DNA of 64,000 bases. It comes from an uncultured Clostridia bacterium. GTDB lineage: Bacteria; Bacillota; Clostridia; Oscillospirales; Acutalibacteraceae. This document shows, one piece after another, positions 18,010 to 27,163 of this stretch. The stretch lies in assembly GCA_945874765.1 (NCBI GenBank), contig CAMCHQ010000001.1:124001-188000 (forward strand). The letters are read 5' to 3'. The position numbers and the translations under genes were made by a program. The stretch's first letter is position 1, and each line of letters begins with the position of its first letter. Below the pieces are notes generated by a model. The model was given only the letters and a program-made list of their open reading frames with translations, did no database searches and was not told the DNA's origin.

Positions 18010-19155
18010 TTGAAGAAAAAAAGAGTTGGATTTTTCAGCGGTCTTGATTTTGTAACGTTTATCACCGCTTTAATCGGCTCTTGCTACGGACTTGCTCTGG
18101 TTTACAGTGCAACCTATTCGACTTTGAAAGACGGCGCTGTTATTGCAAGCGGTGTAAAAAGTATGCTTATTTCAACATTAGGCGGTATCATTTTTGCACT
18201 TATTGTTTGTAATATCGACTATGAAATCATATCAAAGCTTTGGCCGATAATCGCCGCAGGATGTATCGGGCTTATGGTAATTACTCTGCTTTTCGGCAAA
18301 GCGGTAAACCCTGACAGGCCTGATGCTAAAAGCTGGCTTGACCTCGGTGTATTTTATTTCCAAACATCGGAGCTTTTAAAAGTCGGATTTATAATATCGT
18401 TTTCATATCATCTTGATATGGTTAAGGATAAATTAAACAGAGTTAAAACCATTATCCCCCTCGTCATTCACGGTATGATTCCGATTGGTCTTGTACTTCT
18501 CACGGGTGACGCAGGCTCAGCGCTTATTTTCCTTGTTATGTTTATAGGAATGTTATTCTTTGCTAAGGTAAATATCGGCTACTTTGTTGCAGGTATATGT
18601 GCAATTGTTGTCGGTTTTACTGCGGCTTGGAAGCTTAATCTTATTAACGGCGTTCAAAGGGAAAGAATTACTGCTTTGTTTTATCCTGACCAATATAAAG
18701 ACGTTCTTTATCAGCAAACCAACGGTAAAATTGCTCTCGGAAGCGGCGGCTGGACAGGTGAAGGATATCTTCACGGCAGTATGACACAAAGCGGCTCTGT
18801 TCCCGTTAATGAAAGTGATATGATTTTAACTGTTGCGGGTGAAGAACTCGGATATATAGGTGCACTTGCGGTTATTATTATTTTAGCCGTACTTATTATC
18901 AGAGTTATGACTACAGGTCTAAAGGCAAGAGATAATGTCGGTTATTTAATGTGCAGCGGCATATCGGTTATGCTTTTTGCGCAAATGTTTGTTAATATAG
19001 GAATGGAGCTTTCAATTTTGCCGAGTATCGGTATTACATTACCCCTCTTCTCGGCAGGCGGCTCGTCCTCGCTTTGTATTTATCTGGCGCTCGGTATCGA
19101 AATGAGTGTTTACAGATTTTCTAAACCGCAAACAAACGCACTGTTCTATAAATAA
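18010..19155 (+). CDS. FtsW/RodA/SpoVE family peptidoglycan polymerase
   Basis: A 381-residue polytopic membrane protein with about ten membrane segments. SEDS-family signatures: PDAKSWLDLGVFYFQTSEL (catalytic-region entry), the FLVMFIGMLFFA helix and the C-terminal MELSILPSIGITLPLFSAGGSS stretch with the GGSS turn. SEDS proteins polymerise lipid II with a partner class B PBP. The start is TTG at 18010, 8 bases after AAAGGAG. No partner gene is adjacent, so RodA, SpoVE or FtsW roles cannot be told apart; the standalone position favours RodA. Confidence 0.88.
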   Translation: MKKKRVGFFSGLDFVTFITALIGSCYGLALVYSATYSTLKDGAVIASGVKSMLISTLGGIIFALIVCNIDYEIISKLWPIIAAGCIGLMVITLLFGKAVNPDRPDAKSWLDLGVFYFQTSELLKVGFIISFSYHLDMVKDKLNRVKTIIPLVIHGMIPIGLVLLTGDAGSALIFLVMFIGMLFFAKVNIGYFVAGICAIVVGFTAAWKLNLINGVQRERITALFYPDQYKDVLYQQTNGKIALGSGGWTGEGYLHGSMTQSGSVPVNESDMILTVAGEELGYIGALAVIIILAVLIIRVMTTGLKARDNVGYLMCSGISVMLFAQMFVNIGMELSILPSIGITLPLFSAGGSSSLCIYLALGIEMSVYRFSKPQTNALFYK

Positions 19156-19170
19156 TTTAATAGAAAAAGC

Positions 19171-19200
19171 AAAGGTCACGCCAAACGGTGTGACCTTTGT
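19171..19200 (+). terminator. Rho-independent terminator
   Basis: AAAGGTCAC pairs with GTGACCTTT around a short CC/GG extension, followed by TTATTTTATTT. It ends the RodA/FtsW-like transcript. Confidence 0.85.
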
Positions 19201-19237
19201 TATTTTATTTGAAGCCATAATTTTGAATAAAAACAAA

Positions 19238-19260
19238 GAGGCGACCGATGGTCGCCCCTA
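19238..19260. repeat. Short palindromic unit
   Basis: GGCGACC-GAT-GGTCGCC (19240-19256) is a perfect 7-base stem with a 3-base centre, GC-rich in an AT-rich gap. It resembles dispersed extragenic palindromes; copies elsewhere cannot be checked here. Confidence 0.45.
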
Positions 19261-19278
19261 CGATATTTTAATATGAAA

Positions 19279-21801
19279 TTATTTCTTTCTTCTTGCGGCT
19301 TTACGCTTAGCAAGTTCAGCTTCAAGTTCCTTACGCTTACGCTCGTTTTCAAGGTCCTTAGCCTTTTCCTCAGCCTCAGCTCTTGCCTTAGCTTCGTCAT
19401 ACTTAGCGGCGATTTCATCAAGATGCTTGAAGTTTTCCTTTTGTTCAAGAAGTTTACGAGAAGTGATATAAGCGTCTGCTGCACGGTTAAACATAGCGTG
19501 CTTATCCATTTCAGCCTTAGAAGCCTTACGAGCCTCTTTACGCTCATCTGAATACTTCTTCATTTCAGCCTTAATCTTAGCAACTTCGCCCTTATCCTTA
19601 GCCTTTTTAGCCTCACGAAGTTCCTTATTAAGTTCCTCAAGTCTGTCATCGCATTTATCTTCTATATCGAAGAAGCCTTCAAGAACAGACATTTCAGGTT
19701 CTTTAAACTCATTAACCGAGCCGAAGTGCTTAAGATAATTCTTATGAGAAGCAAGCTTTTTCTTAGCAAGCTCAATTTCAACCTTACGAATTTCCTTATG
19801 CTGATGTGTATCCTTAGGAAGAGCCTTAGCAGCGGCAAGTTCAGCCTTAACAGCGTCAACGTCCATATTAACGATACCGTTAAGACCTGCGTCATATACC
19901 TTTTGATAAAGGTCAACCTGGCGCATTACGTTTTCAGAGTTAAACTTATCAAGTTCATCGCAAACGAATTGAGAAATTTCAATTTCCTCATTATATTCAA
20001 TTGCCTCACGATAAGCTTTTTTAGCAGCTTTCTTTTCCTTACCCTTAAGGTGTTTATAATCGTCTTTCGATACCTTTTTAGGTGTTGCGGCAGCCATTTC
20101 TCTTGCATTATTAACAAGGTCGATAGCCTCAACAAGTTCTTTATCGCTCAAAGCATCATTTGCATAGTCCTCAAAAAGAGCACGTACTTTAAGCACACGA
20201 ACAACAGCCTTTTGCTTCTTCTCGGTAAAATCATAGAAGAAGAAAGGAATTACGTTAAGAGTTGCACCGATAGCGGCAACGATAATAAGTACACGAAGAA
20301 GAGGAATAAGAACGCCGTTAACGTCATAAAGGGCATTGGATGCGTTATAAATATCCTGACCGTTAGCAGCCTGAGCACGAAGCATTTGACCGATAGTTTC
20401 GGTATTGCCCGGAAGTTTACGAGCCATAAGAGCAGAATCGTTTACAACTCTTCTTGCGGTTTCAACGTTCATACCGAGTTTTTCCTGAAGAGTAGGAATA
20501 ACAGATGAAGTGATAAGAGTAATAATAGAACCGATTGTTGCAACTGCGGCAAACATACCGTCGATTCTCTCACCTGTCTTATACTGCTGATAATCACGAA
20601 TATCAGCCTGAATAGCCGGGTTAAGAATATGAGCAAATGCGCCTACGATACCGTTACAATACAAGCAAAGGAGAACGAGCCAGATTGTTGCGGCTGTAAT
20701 CTTACCTGTAAAGAGAATCATAGCAATAATAAATACAATATTAAGAAGGTTAGTAACAATCTGAACATTCTTCTTACCGTATTTACGGATAAAGAACGGT
20801 GCCATAATCATACCCCAAAGAGCAGAGTTACCGTTAAGTGTTACGATAATACCGTAAACGTTACCGGAGCATGCGCCGCCGTAGTTATAAAGCCAAGCAA
20901 GAATATTTGAATAAGCGGTTTCAAGGAAGCCGATCCAGCCTGCAAGTGAAATAATCCAGAAATACTTATTCTTAGCAACAGCTTTAATTGCGTCTACGAA
21001 TTTAATTTGAATAACGTGAGTTTTAGCCTGAATAATTTTTTCTCTTGTGTTTGCATAAACAATAACAAGAAGTGCCGAACCGAGCACACCCAAGATTGGG
21101 AATACAAGTCTGTAAACACGGATATCGGTCTGATTTGTATGGAATACGTTTTCAGCAACGATAGGCATAATAAGGTTTACAACAGAAGGTCCGAGAGAAT
21201 ATACAATACTCTTAATTGATGCAACATCGGCTCTTTCCTGTGAGTTTGGAGAAAGAACGTGAATGAGGTTTTCATATGCATCATAGAAGAACATATATAC
21301 AAATTGAAGAATAACGTTAAATAAAAGAAGAACAAAGCATTTTGCAAGATAATCTGCGCTTTTTCCTGCGAACAAAACGTTAGTGCCGACAAGAAGTGAA
21401 AGCTTGTCATACGGGAACCATACCATAGCTACGAAAAGAGCGGCGGAAGGGATACCCATCATCAATATGTACGGTCGATACTTACCTGCTTTATTACGGG
21501 TGTTATCTACAATTGTTGCACGCAAACCTGTAAGCGGAATACTTGCAAGGGTTGCAATAACGTACAAAATATACATATCGGTCGGTGTTATACCGATTGT
21601 ACCTGTAATAAATACGTTTGTTGTTGCGAGCATACAGATATAGCTCATACTAACGATAAGATAAGCGCCTATACCGCCGAATGCGTATGAACCAATTTCC
21701 TTAAAGGACATATATCTGCCCTTGGGCGGCTCTTTCCAATAGTATTTAACATTGTCAACAAGAGTCGTCACTTTTTGTTTGAGTGAAGCATTGTCTGCCA
21801 T
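19279..21801 (-). CDS. MFS (GPH-type) transporter with long charged C-terminal extension
   Basis: An 840-residue protein. Residues 1-540 form a sugar:cation symporter-like (MFS_2/GPH) membrane domain: twelve membrane segments, a RATIVDNTRNKAGKYRPYI motif in the first cytoplasmic loop and a second half beginning with KAVAKNKYFW. Residues about 545-840 are a highly charged Lys/Glu/Ala-rich extension with strong coiled-coil character, ending in EAELAKRKAARRKK. It is cytoplasmic by the positive-inside rule. Ribosome binding site AAGGGGGA. GPH members take up glycosides such as melibiose or xylosides. The extension is about as long as a whole domain and is not explained by the transporter family. 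Confidence 0.85.
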   Translation of the reverse strand: MADNASLKQKVTTLVDNVKYYWKEPPKGRYMSFKEIGSYAFGGIGAYLIVSMSYICMLATTNVFITGTIGITPTDMYILYVIATLASIPLTGLRATIVDNTRNKAGKYRPYILMMGIPSAALFVAMVWFPYDKLSLLVGTNVLFAGKSADYLAKCFVLLLFNVILQFVYMFFYDAYENLIHVLSPNSQERADVASIKSIVYSLGPSVVNLIMPIVAENVFHTNQTDIRVYRLVFPILGVLGSALLVIVYANTREKIIQAKTHVIQIKFVDAIKAVAKNKYFWIISLAGWIGFLETAYSNILAWLYNYGGACSGNVYGIIVTLNGNSALWGMIMAPFFIRKYGKKNVQIVTNLLNIVFIIAMILFTGKITAATIWLVLLCLYCNGIVGAFAHILNPAIQADIRDYQQYKTGERIDGMFAAVATIGSIITLITSSVIPTLQEKLGMNVETARRVVNDSALMARKLPGNTETIGQMLRAQAANGQDIYNASNALYDVNGVLIPLLRVLIIVAAIGATLNVIPFFFYDFTEKKQKAVVRVLKVRALFEDYANDALSDKELVEAIDLVNNAREMAAATPKKVSKDDYKHLKGKEKKAAKKAYREAIEYNEEIEISQFVCDELDKFNSENVMRQVDLYQKVYDAGLNGIVNMDVDAVKAELAAAKALPKDTHQHKEIRKVEIELAKKKLASHKNYLKHFGSVNEFKEPEMSVLEGFFDIEDKCDDRLEELNKELREAKKAKDKGEVAKIKAEMKKYSDERKEARKASKAEMDKHAMFNRAADAYITSRKLLEQKENFKHLDEIAAKYDEAKARAEAEEKAKDLENERKRKELEAELAKRKAARRKK

Positions 21802-21862
21802 ACTAATCCCCCTTAGTTAAATCATAAGCCATATGATAACATATTTATTTAACAATTACAAC

Positions 21863-21892
21863 AAAAAAGATACAATTTCTTGTATCTTTTTT
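21863..21892 (-). terminator. Terminator of the lipoprotein gene
   Basis: AAAAAAGATACAA pairs with TTGTATCTTTTTT around a 4-base loop, symmetrical, so it can also act on the opposite strand. Confidence 0.8.
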
Positions 21893-21927
21893 ATCAAATA
21901 TATCAAATTGTAGTATAGAAAGTGAAT

Positions 21928-22839
21928 TTAGTCCAAATCAAATTCAAAGTCATCAGCTCCCTTAATATCAACTGTTACCTTTGAATTTTCAATTTTATAT
22001 GAGCTTGATGTCGAAAGTTTTGAGTATGTATCGTCATCAATTTCATCAGGGGAAGAATTATCGGTAAACATAAAGCCCGAGCCGGTCTGTGCTCTCTTTG
22101 TGTCCATTGCAAAATACTTCAAAGCTTTACCGGAATTATCCTCAAGTTCCGAGGTAACGTCAAAGAAATACTTTTGACCTTTAAAATCGGCAAGAGAAAT
22201 CATTTTTGCAATTGACGTAGTATCAACATTAATAAGATGAGAGGCTTTAATATCGTTTTGAAGAAGCAAATATTCAAAAAGTCCGCTTAATGTGGAACTC
22301 ATACCTTTACCCTGCAATACGGTATCGAAAACGGTAGTAACAGAATTATCGACAGTAAAGTTTCTTGCTATATAGGAATAAACATTGAGCAAATATTCGT
22401 CTTTACTTACTTTGCCGTAACCGCACTTATTCATTATTTTTGAAACGTCTGTATTAAATTCTTTAAGTTTAGATTCCTGCGTTTCCTTATCATTTGCATA
22501 AGTGATTTTAACACCGGAATTATCGTCAAGAAAATCGATTCCGTCAACAAGAACATATTGAGGAAAAGAGGTATAAAACAAACGGTTGACATCATCGGAA
22601 AGCGATACGTTATATTTAACCTCACTCTCATAATTAAGAACTGCATTACAAAGCTTTTCATAAGCCTTAATCGACGATTCATCAAGAGAAGCATAATGTG
22701 CGTCGACAGTTATTTTAAGTTCAATATTGCTTTGAGATGAGGTATCATCCGTATTACCATTTGCGCTTTTATCGCTACACGCAGCAAAAACCGAACATAA
22801 AAATGCTGCACTCAAAATTAACGATATAGCCTTTTTCAT
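21928..22839 (-). CDS. Lipoprotein with degenerate transglutaminase-like domain
   Basis: A 303-residue exported protein. The start at 22839 gives a lipoprotein signal (MKKAISLILSAAFLCSVFAAC, lipid-attachment Cys at residue 21) and has AGGTG upstream; the open frame extends further but lacks such features. Residues about 170-265 look like a transglutaminase-like fold: the helix GMSSTLSGLFEYLLLQNDIKA occupies the place where active members have a Cys, and the strand GQKYFFDVTSE follows without the usual His-Ala-Trp. The catalytic Cys and His thus seem lost, suggesting a binding or scaffold role. It lies 10 bases after the radical SAM gene, so both share a transcript. Confidence 0.7.
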   Translation of the reverse strand: MKKAISLILSAAFLCSVFAACSDKSANGNTDDTSSQSNIELKITVDAHYASLDESSIKAYEKLCNAVLNYESEVKYNVSLSDDVNRLFYTSFPQYVLVDGIDFLDDNSGVKITYANDKETQESKLKEFNTDVSKIMNKCGYGKVSKDEYLLNVYSYIARNFTVDNSVTTVFDTVLQGKGMSSTLSGLFEYLLLQNDIKASHLINVDTTSIAKMISLADFKGQKYFFDVTSELEDNSGKALKYFAMDTKRAQTGSGFMFTDNSSPDEIDDDTYSKLSTSSSYKIENSKVTVDIKGADDFEFDLD

Positions 22840-22849
22840 TAATTTACAC

Positions 22850-23926
22850 CTACTTTTTAAGCATTTTAAGTTTATCTTCACACTCTGAGAAGAATTTTTT
22901 ATACGCCGTGCAGTAATCACTGCTTTCACGGTTACGTTTACAACCGCCGCCACGGCAAATATAAAAATATTTACAGTCCTTACACTTGTCATCAAGTTTA
23001 AAGGAGTTTTTTATAAATTCAACGCATTTAGGACTTTTATACATTTCTTTAAATGATAAATCGTTTATATTGCCCAAAAGCCATTCATCGGTACAATAAA
23101 AATCGCAGGGATAAACGCTGCCGTCACCCTCCACAACAAACTGATTGGAGCAAAAGCCGTTCATTCCGCACTGCTCGGCATTATTCCCGTTTACAAGTGA
23201 TATGTAATTATCAAACGTTCGAACAGATACAAAGTCGCCTCGCAAATAGTCATTATAATAAATATTAAAGCCTTTTGTCAAAAAATATGCATAATCATCA
23301 TTATTCATATACATATCATCCTCTTCACTATCACCAAAAGGCTTCAAGCCGACAATAAACTGAATATATCTTAAATTATTTGATTTAAAAAATCTGTATG
23401 CTTTTCTGAAATTAAGAGCCGAGTTCTTAGTCAAAACAGAAAGAACATTAAAGGAGACATTATGCTTTTTAAGAATCTCAATACCGTTTAAAATATCGTC
23501 AAACGAATTTTTACCGTTAGGATAAACACGATATTTATTGATTTCTTCATCTCCGTCAAGAGAAACTCCGATTAAAAAGTCATTCTCCTTAAAAAAGTTC
23601 GCAATTTCATCATTAATAAGCGTACCGTTTGTTTGAAGGCAATAATGCACCTTACTGCCCTTTTTATTTACTTTTTTAACATATGATACGAAATCTTTAT
23701 AAAAATCAAGTGAGCACAAAAGCGGCTCGCCGCCCTGAAAAGTAAAATAAACATCTGTGCAATCGGCAAATTCAAGTGCACTGTCAATAGCCTTTTGTGC
23801 CGTTTCCCTGCTCATAAAACCTTTTGAAAAATCGGCTCTCTTTGATGAAAGCGAATGATAAAAGCAATATTCACAAGCAAGGTTACAATTACTTGATGCC
23901 GGTTTGAGCATAACCGAAATCGGCAT
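22850..23926 (-). CDS. Radical SAM/SPASM enzyme of the anaerobic sulfatase-maturase type
   Basis: A 358-residue enzyme. The radical SAM cluster motif is CNLACEYC (CX3CX2C, residues 13-20), followed by TFQGGEPLL and QTNGTLI. The C-terminal SPASM region carries the Cys pattern CGMNGFCSNQF, YPCDFYC, CKDCKYFYICRGGGC and DYC for two extra Fe-S clusters. This is the layout of anSME enzymes, which oxidise Cys or Ser to formylglycine in sulfatases. No sulfatase lies in the window, so the substrate could be elsewhere or could be a neighbour. Ribosome binding site AGAAGGTGG. Confidence 0.85.
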   Translation of the reverse strand: MPISVMLKPASSNCNLACEYCFYHSLSSKRADFSKGFMSRETAQKAIDSALEFADCTDVYFTFQGGEPLLCSLDFYKDFVSYVKKVNKKGSKVHYCLQTNGTLINDEIANFFKENDFLIGVSLDGDEEINKYRVYPNGKNSFDDILNGIEILKKHNVSFNVLSVLTKNSALNFRKAYRFFKSNNLRYIQFIVGLKPFGDSEEDDMYMNNDDYAYFLTKGFNIYYNDYLRGDFVSVRTFDNYISLVNGNNAEQCGMNGFCSNQFVVEGDGSVYPCDFYCTDEWLLGNINDLSFKEMYKSPKCVEFIKNSFKLDDKCKDCKYFYICRGGGCKRNRESSDYCTAYKKFFSECEDKLKMLKK

Positions 23927-23980
23927 TTAACCACCTTCTAACTTGTTTAGTATATAACAAAAAAATTAATTAGACAAGAG

Positions 23981-24871
23981 TTATTTGCCGTTATCACGAT
24001 AAAATGCAGAATATTTACAATTTAGAAATTTATTATTTGAAATTTCAATATTTTTGTAATTGACCGCCGAAATTGCACAATCGGTTATGTTTTCAAAGGT
24101 ACAGCCGGTTATCGTTATATTTGTTTGATAGAGATTTTTAAAATAATTATGTGTTCCTACTCCTCTGTATACATTTTTGAAAGTGCAATTTTCAACTGTG
24201 ATTGTATCATTCATAGTATTATCGTAAGAAGTGAAGCCGTAAAAATGGACCTTATCAAGAATATCTATTTGAATTGCCTCCGATGAATTTACGTTAAGAT
24301 TTGAATATTGACCGTTAAAAGCGCAATTTAAAAACGTAACATTTTGGCAGGCGGCAAGTTCGGCATGGTGGGAATAATAGTTATTGAGAAATGCAACATT
24401 TTGAATTTTTATATTTTTTGCATGGCAAAGACGCAAAATGCAAGACCTATTACGATTAAAATTATCGTCGAGAGTACCGTTTTTTATAATGCACTCACAC
24501 AATGAAGAATATCTCGGATATGCCTTATCCTCAGGGGATTTAAAAATATTTCCACGGTTAAAATTAGCATTTTTGATATATGCGCCGTTTAGATCAACAG
24601 TTGTAAACGAAGTAAGAAAAATTGTATTTTTCACATTATAATTACCACGTGAAATTTTGACAGTTAAAGGATTATATTTTGAAGCATAATTTTTTGTATA
24701 ATCAAGTGCTCTTGAAAGAGCCGTTGTAATGTCGCTTGAAGAATAATAACTTTTAATTACTTCTCCCCTGTCATCGATAACGCAAACACTGCAAATCGTA
24801 AAACCGTAAGACAGGAAAATGCACAAAGCAAGAACGACGCACATTAAAATTGAAGTTAATTTATTTTTCAA
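23981..24871 (-). CDS. Exported right-handed beta-helix protein
   Basis: A 296-residue protein with a signal peptide (KLTSILMCVVLALCIFLSYG) and a pectate-lyase-like parallel beta-helix made of repeated turns such as NITITGCTFENITDCAIS and NIEISNNKFLNC. The start is a TTG at 24871, five bases after a perfect GGAGGTG; the longer frame from 24889 would place this ribosome binding site inside the gene. Catalytic residues of lyases are not evident, so carbohydrate binding or hydrolysis is only inferred from the fold. It is followed by the radical SAM and lipoprotein genes on the same strand. Confidence 0.75.
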   Translation of the reverse strand: MKNKLTSILMCVVLALCIFLSYGFTICSVCVIDDRGEVIKSYYSSSDITTALSRALDYTKNYASKYNPLTVKISRGNYNVKNTIFLTSFTTVDLNGAYIKNANFNRGNIFKSPEDKAYPRYSSLCECIIKNGTLDDNFNRNRSCILRLCHAKNIKIQNVAFLNNYYSHHAELAACQNVTFLNCAFNGQYSNLNVNSSEAIQIDILDKVHFYGFTSYDNTMNDTITVENCTFKNVYRGVGTHNYFKNLYQTNITITGCTFENITDCAISAVNYKNIEISNNKFLNCKYSAFYRDNGK

Positions 24872-24944
24872 GCTATCACCTCCGCACATTCCGTATTATT
24901 TTTAGAAAAATATAAAAATTAATTCAAGACAGCTTTTGGTATAA

Positions 24945-24973
24945 TTGACATTGGGGTTATATAATGTTATAAT
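24945..24973 (+). promoter_or_regulatory. Consensus SigA promoter of the dehydrogenase-ABC operon
   Basis: TTGACA (24945-24950), 17 bases, TATAAT (24968-24973). Both boxes are perfect. The first 12 bases are the same as in the promoter at 17942. Confidence 0.85.
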
Positions 24974-25006
24974 TATTTATCTTTTATATTATGGGAAGTA
25001 GTAATT

Positions 25007-26098
25007 TTGAAAAATTATTCAATTACATTGCCGAGCTATTCAATCGGCGATAACGTTTACGGCAAAATCGGTGAAATTTGCGAACCGTATGGCAAGAAGG
25101 TTATTTGTATCGGCGGCAAAACAGCGATTGGCAAAGTTAAAGATTTAATTATTAATGAGTGCAAAGGCACAAATCTTGAAATACTTGACTTTTTATGGTA
25201 CGGCGGAGACGCTACATATGAAAATGTTAATAAGTTAAAGGAAAACGAGCTTGTCAAGCAGGCGGATATGATTTTCGGCATAGGCGGCGGAAAGGCGCTT
25301 GATACGGCTAAGGCACTTGCATATATGACAAATAAGGAAATATTTACATTTCCGACTATTGCGTCAAACTGTGCGGGTACGACAGCAGTTTCAATTATGT
25401 ATAATGCAGACGGAAGCTTTAAAGAGCCGTTTTTCTTTTTGGCACCGGCAAGACATTGCTTTATCTATACTCCGGTCATTGCAAAATCGCCTGCAAAATA
25501 TATGTGGGCAGGCATAGGCGACACATACGCCAAATATTTTGAAGCGGAGATGAGCAGTCGTGGAGAGGACCTTGTTCATTACCATGCACTCGGTGTTACC
25601 ACGTCGCAAATGTGCTTAACTCCCCTTTTGAAATACGGCAAAAAGGCGCTTGAAGATTTCAAATCGGGCACAGCAAGTTTTGAAGTTGAGCAAGTCGTTT
25701 TAGCAATTGTTGTAACAACGGGAATTGCGTCAATCCTTTTGACAAACGAGCACATTATTGATTATAACACAGGTCTTGCACACGCAGTATTTTATGCGCT
25801 TACATCTTTTCCACATATCGAGCAAAGGCATTTGCACGGTGAGGTTGTCGGATACGGTGTACTTATTCTTTTACTTGTTGATAAAAATGAGGAAATGTTT
25901 AAGACAATGTTTGAATTTAACCGTTCAATCAATTTGCCGACCTGCCTTGCGGATATCGAAATGAGCGTTGATGATTTAGACAAGCTTGTTCCTATGGTAT
26001 GCGCTATGAAGGATATTGACCACAATCCTTACAAAATAACTGAAGATATGGTATTTGAAGCTTTCAAAAAGCTTGAAGAATATAACAAAAACAATTAA
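25007..26098 (+). CDS. Iron-containing alcohol dehydrogenase family protein
   Basis: A 363-residue protein of the glycerol dehydrogenase-like (GldA/group III) branch. The NAD-binding FGIGGGKALDTAKALA is near residues 91-106, and metal-ligand His residues are plausible in AHAVFYALTSFPHIEQRHLHGEVVGYG. The start is TTG at 25007 with only a weak ribosome binding site (GGGAAG). It shares a transcript with the three ABC genes that follow 19 bases later, so its substrate may be the imported compound. The substrate cannot be read from the sequence. Confidence 0.85.
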   Translation: MKNYSITLPSYSIGDNVYGKIGEICEPYGKKVICIGGKTAIGKVKDLIINECKGTNLEILDFLWYGGDATYENVNKLKENELVKQADMIFGIGGGKALDTAKALAYMTNKEIFTFPTIASNCAGTTAVSIMYNADGSFKEPFFFLAPARHCFIYTPVIAKSPAKYMWAGIGDTYAKYFEAEMSSRGEDLVHYHALGVTTSQMCLTPLLKYGKKALEDFKSGTASFEVEQVVLAIVVTTGIASILLTNEHIIDYNTGLAHAVFYALTSFPHIEQRHLHGEVVGYGVLILLLVDKNEEMFKTMFEFNRSINLPTCLADIEMSVDDLDKLVPMVCAMKDIDHNPYKITEDMVFEAFKKLEEYNKNN

Positions 26099-26117
26099 TT
26101 AAGAAAGAGGTATTCTT

Positions 26118-27131
26118 ATGAAAAAGACAATCAAAAAAATTGCCGCTGTATTATTTGCAGTTGTAATTGCTGTCGCTTGCTTTGCAGGCTGTTCAAAATC
26201 AGGCGCAGACAGTGACAAAAAGGCAAACGATTCAAAAAAAGCTAAGTTCGGCATTGTAGTGCAGACAGGTGCTAACGGCGCTTTCGTCGATATGAAAGAC
26301 GGAATCATTGAAGAAATGAAGAAAAACGGATTTGAAAACGCCGAGTTCGACTACAAAGACGCACAAGGCGATTCAACAACGCTTACAACAATTATCAACG
26401 CAATGGACGACGGCAGTTATGACGCTATCTTTACAATCGGTACTGCCTGCACACAGACGCTTGTTAATTTAGCTTCCGACACACCTTGCTTCTTCTGTGC
26501 AGTATCTGCTCCTGTTGAAGCCCAGGTTATTACGGATATGAATAAGCCTGACAAGAATGCAACAGGTACATCAAACGCAATTCCCGTATCGGACATCATT
26601 GATATGGGTTACAAAATCACTCCTGACGTTAAAAAGTGGGGCTTTATCTATTCAACATCACAGATTAACGCTGTAAACACAGTTGAATCCGCACAAAAAT
26701 ACCTTGATAAAAAGGGTGTTAAATACGAAAGCGCAACTGTTGAAACTTCAGCTGACGTTAAATCATCAACAGAAACACTTATCAAAAAAGGCTGCGACGT
26801 TATATTTGTTCCTAATGACGCAATTGTTCAAGACGGTGTAAGCGCACTTGCTCAGGTTTGCAACGAAGCAAAAATTCCTACATATTGTTCATCGGCAACA
26901 ACAGTAAACAGCGGTTGCCTTGCAACACTTGCTATTGACGATAAAGGTATCGGTGCTAAGACTGCCGACAAGTGCATTAAGTATATGAACGGCACAAAGA
27001 TTGAGGATATTCCTGCCGAAGTTGTAGGCATTGACTATTGCACATTCAATGCAGGCACAGCAGATATGCTCGGTGTTAAAACACCTGAAAAAGACACAAT
27101 CGGCTACGAAATTCAGGTAGTAAATAAATAA
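26118..27131 (+). CDS. ABC transporter substrate-binding lipoprotein (TrpX/COG2984-like)
   Basis: A 337-residue extracellular lipoprotein: signal MKKTIKKIAAVLFAVVIAVACFAGC with the lipid-attachment Cys at residue 25, followed by two Rossmann-like lobes with FGIVVQTGANGAFVDMKDGI and CDVIFVPNDAIVQDGV. The family (ABC_sub_bind) includes binders of tryptophan and other small aromatic or nucleoside-like compounds. Together with the next two genes it forms a complete importer. Ribosome binding site AAAGAGG. Confidence 0.88.
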   Translation: MKKTIKKIAAVLFAVVIAVACFAGCSKSGADSDKKANDSKKAKFGIVVQTGANGAFVDMKDGIIEEMKKNGFENAEFDYKDAQGDSTTLTTIINAMDDGSYDAIFTIGTACTQTLVNLASDTPCFFCAVSAPVEAQVITDMNKPDKNATGTSNAIPVSDIIDMGYKITPDVKKWGFIYSTSQINAVNTVESAQKYLDKKGVKYESATVETSADVKSSTETLIKKGCDVIFVPNDAIVQDGVSALAQVCNEAKIPTYCSSATTVNSGCLATLAIDDKGIGAKTADKCIKYMNGTKIEDIPAEVVGIDYCTFNAGTADMLGVKTPEKDTIGYEIQVVNK

Positions 27132-27163
27132 TCAACTATATTACAAACTATTAAGGACAAATT

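Noticed and set aside
19720-20510. Long plus-strand frames opposite the MFS transporter
   Set aside because: They mirror the coding strand of the transporter and its Lys/Leu-rich tail and carry no ribosome binding site or family signature.
22840-22995. Upstream extension of the lipoprotein gene to 22995
   Set aside because: It runs inside the radical SAM gene and would bury the lipoprotein signal. The ATG at 22839 has its own ribosome binding site.
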